Assembly: GCA_030039995.1 (NCBI GenBank)
Contig: JASHUL010000236.1
Coordinates: forward strand, 1-16,288
Length of the DNA: 16,288 bases
Reading direction: 5' to 3'
Origin: Thermoplasmata archaeon
GTDB lineage: Archaea > Thermoplasmatota > Thermoplasmata > Lutacidiplasmatales > UBA184
Position numbers and translations under genes: made by a program. Below the pieces are notes generated by a model that saw only the letters and a program-made list of their open reading frames with translations, made no database searches and had not been told where the DNA came from. The stretch's first letter is position 1, and each line of letters starts with the position of its first letter. Below are positions 7,442 to 15,035 of this stretch, piece by piece.

Positions 7442-8335
7442 CTACGGTGCGGGCACGAATTCCCGCAGGGCGTCGACCGAGGGGACGAAGTAGTACGCCC
7501 CCGTAACGGGGGTGGTGAACCGCGTCAGCGCGTCGCGCTGACCGTTCACCCGTCCCGCCATGCTGTCGAGCATGCGGGCCAGGCGACGCTGTTCCGGGCT
7601 GAAACCGACGAACATCGTCCCATGCCGGGAGACCGTTCCGAACGGCATGTTCCGCCGGAAGACGTCGCCGAAGTCGTCCTGGTCCGTCCTCGCGACATGC
7701 GAATCGGACGGGCGCGGGTCGAGCTCGACGCTGTCGGGCTTGGTCCGGCCCATCACCTTTTCCTGGGAGGTGACGGAGAGCGACTCCCAACGGTCGACGT
7801 CGTGCGTCCACTTCTGGAGCAACAGCACACTGCCGCCCGCACCCGGCGATCCGTCCGCGACCAGTGCAGCGTCCGCCGCATCGAGCCAGCCGGGATTCTC
7901 GGAACCGTCGATGAAACCGGTGAGGTCGCGGTCGGCGCGGTACGACCATCCCGCGGTCTCGTCCGCGAGCGTCGCGAGAGCGGCGACCGTCGCGATCACG
8001 CGATGCGCCGCGTCGAACACGACGTCGTAGGAGGCCCCGGCGAGCCAGACGACCGCGTCGTGCTGGGTCGCGGGCATCGTGAATCCCTCGATCCCTTCGA
8101 TCGGCTCGTTGAACCCGACGACCCCCGGCGGAATCCCGTCGGGGCGGAGCCGGCGCCACAACTCCGGTCGAAACCCGGAGACGATGTCGATCCCCGCGAC
8201 CGTCGACCCCGGGTCCCGCAGGCCCGCGATCGACGTCACGAGCGCCGCGGCGTCGGCCCCCGGCCTCAGGTCGAACTCCAGGTAGGTGTGCGACGGCGTG
8301 CCGACCGCGAAGATCCCGGATTGCGGGCGAGTCAT
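7442..8335 (-). CDS. Dyp-type heme peroxidase
   Basis: A 297-residue dye-decolourising-type peroxidase. The signature GFIDG lies at residues 140-144 (D143 catalytic), in the context LTGFIDGSENPGW. The likely proximal heme ligand is H213 (DSHVARTD) and the distal Arg lies in FRRNMPFG (227-233). The ferredoxin-like halves are recognisable from HTYLEFDLRP at the N-terminus to TGAYYFVPS at the end. Length agrees with the shorter bacterial/archaeal (B/P-type) group. It should use hydrogen peroxide to oxidise organic compounds or have a role in heme or redox homeostasis. No Tat signal is present, so it should be cytoplasmic, and the C-terminus shows no evident encapsulin-targeting tail. The start is ATG 8333-8335. 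It is first in a two-gene unit with the ATL protein. The 173-base divergent region upstream is shared with the zinc-ribbon gene. Confidence 0.9.
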   Translation of the reverse strand: MTRPQSGIFAVGTPSHTYLEFDLRPGADAAALVTSIAGLRDPGSTVAGIDIVSGFRPELWRRLRPDGIPPGVVGFNEPIEGIEGFTMPATQHDAVVWLAGASYDVVFDAAHRVIATVAALATLADETAGWSYRADRDLTGFIDGSENPGWLDAADAALVADGSPGAGGSVLLLQKWTHDVDRWESLSVTSQEKVMGRTKPDSVELDPRPSDSHVARTDQDDFGDVFRRNMPFGTVSRHGTMFVGFSPEQRRLARMLDSMAGRVNGQRDALTRFTTPVTGAYYFVPSVDALREFVPAP

Positions 8336-8508
8336 CGCCCTCGACCTCGGCGCCGGCGGACGGGTAGGGCTCGGCCGAACGCAACTCGTCCCATGCGCCG
8401 CGACCCGACCGCCACGGTCGGCGGACGCTCCACCGCGGCATAAACGCTCCCGAGACGGAGGGACCTCGAGGCGCGAGTAGAAGAGCCGGGGGCGCCGGTT
8501 CCCCCTCG
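8336..8508. promoter_or_regulatory. Divergent intergenic region between the peroxidase and the zinc-ribbon gene
   Basis: This 173-base region must drive both flanking genes. The plus strand has GCATAAACG at about 8439-8447 (GTTTATGC on the other strand) and AGTAGAAG near 8477-8484, about 28 bases before ATG 8509. The second could serve the zinc-ribbon gene as a leaderless promoter. The first could serve the peroxidase with a leader of roughly 80 bases. These assignments are tentative. No small ORF in it looks convincing. Confidence 0.3.
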
Positions 8509-8892
8509 ATGGCGACCCGACCGTGCCCGGTCTGCGGCTCTCTCATCCCGCGGACGAGCCGGTTCTGTGAGAAGTGCGGGGGTCGCATCCCCGAGTCGGC
8601 CCCCGTTCCGACCCTCGGCACCTACGTCTTCCCTCGGCTCCAGGTCGACCCGGTCGAGTCGCCCTACCGCGACGCCCGGTGGATCCAACTGGTCCTGGGC
8701 ATCTGCGCGCTGATCGTCGGTCTCTTCCTGCTCGGCACGGATGCGATCGTGAACGGACTCGGGGCCGGCGCAGGGTGCGGCGCCGCCGGGTGCGCCGGCG
8801 GGGTGCTCGACTACGTCCTCCTCTGGCCGGGGTTCATCCTGGTCGCGATCGGGGCCGTCCTGGTCGTGATCGCCCTGGCCCGGACGCTGTGA
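8509..8892 (+). CDS. Small zinc-ribbon membrane protein
   Basis: A 127-residue protein. The N-terminus is a double-CXXC zinc ribbon with C6, C9, C20 and C23 (CPVCG then FCEKCGGRI). A proline-rich linker follows, then two transmembrane helices at about 59-77 and 103-124. The short loop between the helices is Gly/Ala/Cys-rich (C90 and C95, in GAGAGCGAAGCAGG), which might form a disulfide on the outer face. Such zinc-ribbon-plus-membrane proteins are very frequent in archaea and have no general assigned function. The start is ATG 8509. It converges with the four-helix membrane protein, whose stop lies 10 bases away. Confidence 0.8.
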   Translation: MATRPCPVCGSLIPRTSRFCEKCGGRIPESAPVPTLGTYVFPRLQVDPVESPYRDARWIQLVLGICALIVGLFLLGTDAIVNGLGAGAGCGAAGCAGGVLDYVLLWPGFILVAIGAVLVVIALARTL

Positions 8893-8902
8893 CTCTTCCC
8901 CT

Positions 8903-9400
8903 TCAGCTGGATGGGCTCCGCTGCGGCTCGGCCGCGGGGGCGGAGGAGTTCGTCGTCCGGGTCAGCGCGAGCCCGGCGATGCCGAGGACGAACGTGCCGA
9001 GGTACGTCGCGAGCAGGGCATCGTAGAGGTACCGGAGGTACCCGCCGTAGTAGTTGACACCGAACAGATAGTTCGCGAAGTCGGAGGCGCTCGCGAACCC
9101 GACCTGGGCGTAGGTGAAGATGACGGCCACCAACGCGACCGCGAAGAGGCCGGATCCGACCACGCCGACCTTCACCAACGTCCGCGAACGGAACGCGATC
9201 AGGAGACCGGCACCGATCAGGTCGACGACGGCCATCCCGAGCACGGCGTACCAGTGCGCGTAGTAGCCGCTCGACAAGGCGCCAAAGTCGGTCCGCAGGT
9301 TCTTGTCGGTCGCGAGCATCACGACCGACAGTACGGCCGCGAGCAGGAACGCGAGGCCGTAGACGGTCGGGAACAGGTTCTTCGTAGTCGGGCTCTCCAT
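8903..9400 (-). CDS. Four-helix membrane protein of unknown function
   Basis: A 165-residue hydrophobic protein with four predicted membrane helices at about residues 12-30, 48-70, 76-97 and 126-147. There is a longer, Tyr-rich loop between helices 3 and 4 (SDFANYLFGVNYYGGYLRYLYD) and a polar Ser/Pro tail. I recognise no motif or family. The start is ATG 9398-9400. Unlike most genes here it may have a short leader: GAGGA on the minus strand lies about 6 bases before ATG and could be a ribosome binding site. A possible promoter with an operator-like palindrome lies at 9428-9452. It converges with the zinc-ribbon gene, and lies downstream of the dienelactone hydrolase on the same strand with a 103-base gap. 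Confidence 0.7.
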   Translation of the reverse strand: MESPTTKNLFPTVYGLAFLLAAVLSVVMLATDKNLRTDFGALSSGYYAHWYAVLGMAVVDLIGAGLLIAFRSRTLVKVGVVGSGLFAVALVAVIFTYAQVGFASASDFANYLFGVNYYGGYLRYLYDALLATYLGTFVLGIAGLALTRTTNSSAPAAEPQRSPSS

Positions 9401-9427
9401 GGCGATTCCTCGAACTTCCGGAGTCGC

Positions 9428-9448
9428 GGGGTCGCTGACCCCCTTTTT
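9428..9448. promoter_or_regulatory. GC palindrome next to a T/A run, possible operator of the four-helix membrane protein gene
   Basis: The plus strand has GGGGTC-GCT-GACCCC (9428-9442) followed by C and TTTTT (9444-9448). On the plus strand this would look like an intrinsic terminator, but no plus-strand gene ends here. Read on the minus strand, the CAAAAAG box and the palindrome lie about 28-50 bases before ATG 9400, between a possible TATA-like element and the expected transcription start. That position would suit a repressor site. Confidence 0.35.
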
Positions 9449-9503
9449 GGTGCAAGCTCGGAACCCGGTGGTCCAAAGTCGGAAGGCCCGCGGTCGACTC
9501 CGC

Positions 9504-10310
9504 TCACGACTTCAGCCGCGCTCCGAAAAACGCGAGCACCCGAGGCCAGGCGTCCCGGGCGCTGTCCGCGTGATAGTTCGAGGGCCGGGTGTCGTTGAAG
9601 AACGCGTGCTTCGCGCCCGGATATACGTGGTAGTCGAACGACCGACCGGCCGCCTTCATCGCCTCGGCGAACTGGGGCACCGTGGTCGTGATGCCGGGGT
9701 CCTCGGCCCCGTAGAGGCCGAGCACGTCCGCGCGGATCTTCGGCACGTCCTCGAGCGGTGGATTCTGCCCATAGAAGATGACCGCGGCCCGGAGGTCGGG
9801 GTCGACGGTGGCGAGGCGGGCCGACATCGCGCCCCCGAAGCAGAAACCGACCGAACCGACCCGACGCCCGTCGACCTCCGGGAGACCGCGAAGGTACCGA
9901 GCGACGGCGAGGAGATCTTGCGCGAAATCGGCCTGCACCGCCGGGCTCGAGACCTTGCCGAACGCCTCGAGGATCGGCCGCCGCTCGGGGGGTTGCGTTG
10001 CCGCGAACTCCGCGAGCTTCGCCGGATTGCGCCGCAGGTCGGGAGGCGCCTGCGCGAACGACTGCATCGCGAGCCCGATGTTCTGGGGGGTCAGCAGGCG
10101 CTGGAGTTCCCCGGTGAACAGGTTCGGAGCCGCCGCGACGTAGCCTTCGGAGGCGAAGCGCTGAGCGACGTCCCGGATATGGGCGTCCGGCCCGAATATC
10201 TCGTGGATCACGACCACCGCGGGATGTTTCCGCCCGTCCGCGTCGGGCATCGCGAGGAGGCAGTCGATCTCGCGGTGGGGGGTGCGGATCTTCACGTCCT
10301 GTGCGGGCAT
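9504..10310 (-). CDS. Dienelactone hydrolase family protein
   Basis: A 268-residue alpha/beta hydrolase. The catalytic triad of the dienelactone hydrolase family is visible: nucleophile C157 in GFCFGG, D204 in GAEDPG and H235 in GAKHAFFND. The conserved E37 that helps activate the Cys is also present, in VIHEIFG. The N-terminal strand pair is typical of the family. There is an insertion of about 35 residues after APNLF (about 75-118). The classic reaction opens dienelactone to maleylacetate in aromatic degradation, but most members have other, unknown ester substrates, and no other aromatic-pathway gene is near. No signal peptide is present. The start is ATG 10308-10310, 15 bases after the S9 peptidase stop, with GGAG about ten bases ahead, so it is the second gene of a two-gene operon. 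Confidence 0.87.
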   Translation of the reverse strand: MPAQDVKIRTPHREIDCLLAMPDADGRKHPAVVVIHEIFGPDAHIRDVAQRFASEGYVAAAPNLFTGELQRLLTPQNIGLAMQSFAQAPPDLRRNPAKLAEFAATQPPERRPILEAFGKVSSPAVQADFAQDLLAVARYLRGLPEVDGRRVGSVGFCFGGAMSARLATVDPDLRAAVIFYGQNPPLEDVPKIRADVLGLYGAEDPGITTTVPQFAEAMKAAGRSFDYHVYPGAKHAFFNDTRPSNYHADSARDAWPRVLAFFGARLKS

Positions 10311-10325
10311 CGAGGCACGCTCCGT

Positions 10326-12167
10326 CTAACTCCTCGGCGTCAGGTGATCGACGAGGAACCTCGCGCTTTGGCCCATGGCCTTCACGTTGTTCGTTTGGCG
10401 CGAGAAACCGTGGCCCTCGTCGGGAAAGACCGTGTACTCGACCTGGCGGCCGGCGGCGCGGAGCCGCTCGACCAGCTGGTCCGACTCGGCCTGGGCGACA
10501 CGGGGGTCCTTGCCGCCCTGGATGACGAGGAGGTCCGCGCGGAGCGCGTCAAGGTACGTGATCGGGGAGTGGGCGGTCAGTCGAGCGGCGTCGGCGTCGG
10601 GGTCACCGAGCATCGCCGTCATGCCCTTCTTCCACGACGGAGGGATCGTCCGGAGGAACGTCACCAGGTTGGACGGACCGAAGATGTCGACTCCGACCTT
10701 CCAGTACTCGGGCAATCGTGTGAGGCACGTCAGCGTCGCGAAGCCCCCAAAGCTGCCGCCGAACACCGCGAGCCGCGCCGAGTCGATCTCGGGACGCTGC
10801 TTCAGCCACTCGGCGCAGGCGCGCAGGTCGTCCAACGGGCCCCCACCCCAGTCCCGGTCGATCTCCCGCTGGTAGGACTTTCCGTAGCCCGTCGAGCCGC
10901 GGATGTTCGGAGCGAGCACGGCGATCCCACGAGAGTTCAGGAATGCGTAGAGCCCGGAGTACGGCCAGCCCGGCCGTTCCTGACTGTGGGGGCCTCCGTG
11001 GACGGAGAGGACCGCCGGCCGGCGATCGCTACCTCCGGCTTTCGGCCGCAGGTACCACGCCGGGATCGCACGCCCGCCCGGGCCCGGGACCTTCACGAGC
11101 TGCGGGGGAGAGACCGGACCGCCGGGTACGCCCCCCACCATTCCGTCGGTGACCGCCCGAGCGGCGCCGCTTCCGAGGGGGATCCAGAGGATCTCCGGCG
11201 GGGCCGTACCCGTACCCCACAAGGCGGCGAGAGACTTCCCGTTCGGTGCGATGTCGAAGTAGCTCGACCAGAGAGCGATCGGTATCGAGCCGTGCGGGGT
11301 GCGCAGTTTCCGGTACTTCGTGCCGACCCGGCCCGCGTAGACCGTGGAGTATCCTCCCTCGTTCACCGCGTAGGCGACCGTGCGCGTCGCTCGCGCATGC
11401 GCGGCTTCCTCGATGTCGGCGTCCGGGGCCGCGAGGACGTGGCGCTCGCGGGACGCGAGGTCCCACAGGACCAGCTGCTTGAACTCCGAGCCGATATCGG
11501 TGAGCACGAGGAGACCTCGGCCGTCGGCGCTCCAGTCGACCGGTGCGACGATCGCGTCGTCGTCGTGCGGGAGCACCTCGTCGAGCGACCCGCGTTTTCG
11601 GTCGAGGACGAACAATCGAACGTCCGAGCTCGTGCGGAAGTCGACCGCGAAGATCCGTCGCCCGCTCGGGTCGAACCGAGCGGCCAGCCAGCGGCGTCCC
11701 GTCGGGAACGGTCGCGCGGCGGCGCCGGTGCGGAGGTTCTTGACAACAACATCGAACTCGTCGACCTTGCGTTCGTTGTCCGCGTAGACCAGCTCGCCGT
11801 TGCCGAGGAGGGAACCTCGTCCGCCGAGGAAGTGCTGGGACTTCGGGGCGTCCGTGATGGTCTCGGTGACCCCCCGGTCGAACCAGAGCCGGTAGATCTG
11901 GTGGTTCTCGTCGCCGTCCCGGTCGGCGGTGTAGAAGACCGAGCGGCCGTCGGACGGCAGGAACATGTCCCGCACGGGTTGGTCCGTCAGCGCGGTCAGC
12001 TGTCGGGGATATCCGGGGACTCCGCGGCCGTCGATCGGCTGGCGCCACAGGTTGAACTGGCCGGTGAGGTCGGTCGTGTAGAGAAGGTCCCCGCCGGGAT
12101 GGATCGCCAAACCCATGTACCTTCGGAACTGCGCGAACCGCTCGAACGGGGGCAACGTCGCCGACAC
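10326..12167 (-). CDS. S9 family serine peptidase (prolyl oligopeptidase/acylaminoacyl-peptidase type)
   Basis: A 613-residue two-domain peptidase. Residues 10-345 form a beta-propeller built of TolB/WD40-like blades (for example FDPSGRRIFAVD, DWSADGRGLLVL, DIAPNGKSLAAL). Residues 360-613 form the alpha/beta-hydrolase domain, with the oxyanion region HGGPHSQ (390-396), NIRGSTGYGKSY (421-432), nucleophile S472 in GGSFGGF, D554 in GGKDPRV and H586 in DEGHGFS. It cleaves short peptides, probably removing acyl-amino acids or dipeptides, with the propeller restricting substrate size. No signal peptide is found, so it should be cytoplasmic. The start is GTG 12165-12167, supported by a TATA-like box about 28 bases upstream. 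It leads an operon with the dienelactone hydrolase and is divergent from the oxidase. Confidence 0.9.
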   Translation of the reverse strand: MSATLPPFERFAQFRRYMGLAIHPGGDLLYTTDLTGQFNLWRQPIDGRGVPGYPRQLTALTDQPVRDMFLPSDGRSVFYTADRDGDENHQIYRLWFDRGVTETITDAPKSQHFLGGRGSLLGNGELVYADNERKVDEFDVVVKNLRTGAAARPFPTGRRWLAARFDPSGRRIFAVDFRTSSDVRLFVLDRKRGSLDEVLPHDDDAIVAPVDWSADGRGLLVLTDIGSEFKQLVLWDLASRERHVLAAPDADIEEAAHARATRTVAYAVNEGGYSTVYAGRVGTKYRKLRTPHGSIPIALWSSYFDIAPNGKSLAALWGTGTAPPEILWIPLGSGAARAVTDGMVGGVPGGPVSPPQLVKVPGPGGRAIPAWYLRPKAGGSDRRPAVLSVHGGPHSQERPGWPYSGLYAFLNSRGIAVLAPNIRGSTGYGKSYQREIDRDWGGGPLDDLRACAEWLKQRPEIDSARLAVFGGSFGGFATLTCLTRLPEYWKVGVDIFGPSNLVTFLRTIPPSWKKGMTAMLGDPDADAARLTAHSPITYLDALRADLLVIQGGKDPRVAQAESDQLVERLRAAGRQVEYTVFPDEGHGFSRQTNNVKAMGQSARFLVDHLTPRS

Positions 12168-12189
12168 GAGGCTCGGCAGACCGGGCCGG

Positions 12190-12199
12190 GATTAGAAGT
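12190..12199 (-). promoter_or_regulatory. TATA-like box of the S9 peptidase operon
   Basis: The minus strand reads ACTTCTAATC, centred about 28 bases before GTG 12167. A GGGTCG-7-CGACCC inverted repeat lies just further upstream at 12209-12227. Confidence 0.45.
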
Positions 12200-12262
12200 G
12201 TCCGAGCGGGGTCGGGAGACTCGACCCGCCGGGGAGCCCCGAAGCGACGGGTTCGTTCGCGG

Positions 12263-12287
12263 GTGAGATAAGCGACCACTCCGGTCG
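12263..12287 (+). promoter_or_regulatory. Probable promoter of the terminal oxidase operon
   Basis: GTGAGATAAGC (12263-12273) is the only AT-rich patch upstream of the oxidase on the plus strand. It would place the transcript start near 12295, about 20 bases before GTG 12315. A CGACC-ACTCC-GGTCG inverted repeat (12273-12287) lies between this box and the expected start, where a regulator could block transcription. The leader also contains GGAGGGG at 12291-12297, too far from the start codon for a standard ribosome binding site. Confidence 0.35.
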
Positions 12288-12314
12288 AGCGGAGGGGCTG
12301 CACGGCAGACGGCC

Positions 12315-15035
12315 GTGTCGGGAGCGGAACTCCGTCCGTCGCAGACGGGCGCGGAAGAACAGAGCGTCCCGGTCTTCGAGCGGCCGCCCGCCCTGATCCA
12401 ATTCCTCGACGCGACCGAGGACGCGATCCGCCAGCGGCTCGCCAAGCTCCGGCTGTTCGACCGGGTGTTTCTGCTGCAGCGCGACTGGATGACCCGCATC
12501 ACGATGCTGATGCTGATCGCCGGCCTCTTCTGGGGCGCGGTCGGCGGTTTCGACGCGTTCGGGTTCCAGTCCCAGGTCGTCGCCTTCGCGACCCAGTCGA
12601 CCCTCCACCTCTCCAACGTCGAGATCTACTCGTCCGTCACCCTGCACGGGATCCGCGAGCTGTTCGGCTTCGCGCAGCAGATCGAGATCGCCGTGCTCGG
12701 CCTCTTGGTCGTCAACGCGCTCGGCGTGACGCCGCGGCACAAGTGGAGCCTGTACGCGGTCGCGATCCTCCTGAACGGTTCGATGCTCCTGCTCGAAGGA
12801 CCCGTCTACCTGTTCCCGTTCAACGACAACTACTTCCCGGCGGTCGGATGGTACTTCCTGTCGCCCCTCGGGGTCGACGGCCAGAGCGCCTACGTCGTGA
12901 GCCCGCTATGGTTCCTCGGGTGGCTCGCGCTCTGCGCGGCCGTCCTGTTGTGGACGGTCTGGGTCGTCGTCCATCTCATCGACTGGTACCGGGCGCACCC
13001 GCAGTCGGTGGGCCGGCAGTTTCCGGTGTTCATGTGGTTCGTCGTCGGCACGCTCGTGTTGATGCCGCTGACCTACGGGCCGCTCGTCGTCTCGACCGTC
13101 TGGGACATCGGCACGGCGTACGCCGGCTGGGCAATCAGTCCGATCGTCAACCAGGTCATCTTCTGGATGTTCGGACACTCGATCGTCTACGTCCTGTTTC
13201 TCATCCCGATCGTCGAGCTCTACCTATTGATCCCGATCCTCGCCCGCCGCCCGATCTACAGCTACCGATTCGCGGTGGCGTCCGCCATCGGGTTCGTCGT
13301 CCTCACCCCTTTGCTCGGACTCCATCACCTCTACCTCGCGCCGATCCCGGCGTGGTCGACGTGGCTCACGATGGCGTTCTCCTTCGCGATCGTGATCCCG
13401 TCCGCGATCACGTTCTTCTCCGTCTGGATGACCGTGAAGGGGGTCCCGCGAAGCCAGTGGGAGTGGAACGCCGTCGCGCTGTTCGCGCTCCTCTCGTTCG
13501 CGGGCGCGATCTTCGGGGGGCTGACGGGGCCGGAGCTCGCGACGATCCCGTTCGACGTCGACGTGCATAACAGTCTGTTCGTCCTGGCTCACTTTCACAC
13601 GATCACGATCCTCGCGATCGTGGCGGGCGCGTACGCGCTGCTCTACGCGTTCTTCCCGATCCTCACCGGACGCCAATGGTTCTCGGCCGCCCTCGCCCGG
13701 GTCCACTTCCTGTTCACCCTGGTCGGCGGAACGATCGTCGTGCTCGCCTTCGACGAGCTGGGGAGCCTGGGGGTGCTTCGTCGGGAGTACGTCCTGCCGA
13801 TCGTACCGGCGGTCACTCTCTACCAGATCGTCCTGTTCGGCGGCATCGTCGTCGTGCTCGTCGGACAGCTGTTCCTCGTCGCCAACGGGTTCCTTACGGT
13901 CTTCCGAGGCGAACTGTTCAGCGCGGCCGGCCTCTCGTTCGACGAGGCGGTCCGCCGGGCCGCCCAGTCGACCGCACCCCGTTCGGGCCGGGTCCCGATC
14001 GATGACCTTCCGTTCGTCCGGCAAGTCCCTCGGGTCCGGCGCGAGCGGGCGGAGAAGGCCTGGGTCGCCTCGGTGGCGATCCTGCTCGCCCTCGTCCTCG
14101 CGGCGGCAACGCCCGGGGCGTTCGGCGTGGGCAACGCGATCAACGGCGTGAGCGGCGACCCCCCCGCTTCCGAGTACGTCGCGATGTCCGCGGTCCAGTA
14201 CTACTGGGCCGCGAACGAGAGCGGCGCGATCACGGGAGACTTCGACAACGTGGTCGTCGTCTACGCGGGGGCGTGGGTCCAGCTGAACCTCACGGCGTCC
14301 GGCGCGACGCAGGCGTTCCTGCTCCCGTTCCGCAGCAGCGGGGTCGTCGACGTCCAGGTGGTCCCGGGGTCGACCTCGTACGCCGAGTTCCAGGCACCGA
14401 GCCAGCCCGGCGTCTACGGGGCGCCGGACGGGGAGTATGACGGCCCGTGGTTCGGACAGGACGTCGCCGCCCTGGTGGTGCTCCCTCCGGCCAACGACAC
14501 GGGAGCTTCGCTGGAGGCGTTCGAGGCGGTGGGCGGACTCGGGGACCTGTACAACCCGCCGGTGGAGTCGCTCGGAGTCGGACCCCTCGTCGGGGACGCG
14601 GAGGGTCTGTTCAACAACTCCGTGCCGGGGCCGACCGTCGAGACGACCGTCGGCGCGACGGGCAGCAACCGCACCCTGGCCTGGACGGTCCCGCTGTCCA
14701 GCATCGGGCTCGACAACTATCTGGTCAACGTCACGTCGACCGACCCGGACCAGCAACAGCAGTACGTCGTCGCCCACAACTACACGCTGCCGTTCACGAC
14801 GGGCATCTATCGCCTGGGGGGGTCGGCCGGCGTCACACCGGTGGTGACCGCGCCGCTCTTTATCGGTCGGGTGGTGAACCTCACCGCCGACCTCGTGCCG
14901 GGCGTGTACCTCTACGGGCTGGTGCAGCCGGTCGACTATTCGTACAATCCGGGCCACGACTCGGGGAGCGACACGGGGATCCAGACCGGCTGGGTCATGG
15001 GCCTCTGGGGGGTGCTGTGGGCGACCGGCCCGTGA
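12315..15035 (+). CDS. Fused B-type heme-copper oxidase subunits I and II, CuA site lost
   Basis: A 906-residue terminal oxidase. Residues 60-530 carry about twelve membrane helices and all canonical ligands of subunit I: low-spin heme H111 (TLHG) and H428, high-spin heme H426 (AHFH), CuB H288, H337 and H338, and Y292 (GHSIVY) for the His-Tyr cross-link. GHxIVY without the Glu of A-type GHPEVY, and VHN before AHFH, point to the B (ba3-like) group. It should reduce oxygen to water and pump protons. A further helix (582-600) anchors a cupredoxin-like subunit II part (618-724). There the CuA positions of the usual HxF and CxxxCxxxHxxM motifs read Q666, D705, D709, F713 and D716. A further extracytoplasmic module (about 725-906) follows. 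Eight Asn-X-Ser/Thr sequons lie after residue 630. The start is GTG 12315; the stop overlaps the next gene. Confidence 0.88.
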   Translation: MSGAELRPSQTGAEEQSVPVFERPPALIQFLDATEDAIRQRLAKLRLFDRVFLLQRDWMTRITMLMLIAGLFWGAVGGFDAFGFQSQVVAFATQSTLHLSNVEIYSSVTLHGIRELFGFAQQIEIAVLGLLVVNALGVTPRHKWSLYAVAILLNGSMLLLEGPVYLFPFNDNYFPAVGWYFLSPLGVDGQSAYVVSPLWFLGWLALCAAVLLWTVWVVVHLIDWYRAHPQSVGRQFPVFMWFVVGTLVLMPLTYGPLVVSTVWDIGTAYAGWAISPIVNQVIFWMFGHSIVYVLFLIPIVELYLLIPILARRPIYSYRFAVASAIGFVVLTPLLGLHHLYLAPIPAWSTWLTMAFSFAIVIPSAITFFSVWMTVKGVPRSQWEWNAVALFALLSFAGAIFGGLTGPELATIPFDVDVHNSLFVLAHFHTITILAIVAGAYALLYAFFPILTGRQWFSAALARVHFLFTLVGGTIVVLAFDELGSLGVLRREYVLPIVPAVTLYQIVLFGGIVVVLVGQLFLVANGFLTVFRGELFSAAGLSFDEAVRRAAQSTAPRSGRVPIDDLPFVRQVPRVRRERAEKAWVASVAILLALVLAAATPGAFGVGNAINGVSGDPPASEYVAMSAVQYYWAANESGAITGDFDNVVVVYAGAWVQLNLTASGATQAFLLPFRSSGVVDVQVVPGSTSYAEFQAPSQPGVYGAPDGEYDGPWFGQDVAALVVLPPANDTGASLEAFEAVGGLGDLYNPPVESLGVGPLVGDAEGLFNNSVPGPTVETTVGATGSNRTLAWTVPLSSIGLDNYLVNVTSTDPDQQQQYVVAHNYTLPFTTGIYRLGGSAGVTPVVTAPLFIGRVVNLTADLVPGVYLYGLVQPVDYSYNPGHDSGSDTGIQTGWVMGLWGVLWATGP

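Noticed and set aside
9399..12266. A 955-codon open frame on the plus strand
   Set aside because: It runs antisense through the dienelactone hydrolase and S9 peptidase genes, both of which have full catalytic motifs. Its own translation is Arg/Gly/Val/Asp-rich with no recognisable domain, as expected for the antisense of GC-rich genes.
14447..15031. N-terminal part of the long plus frame that ends at 15247
   Set aside because: This part overlaps the oxidase C-terminal coding region in another frame and has no hydrophobic or domain character. Only the portion from GTG 15032 looks like a protein.
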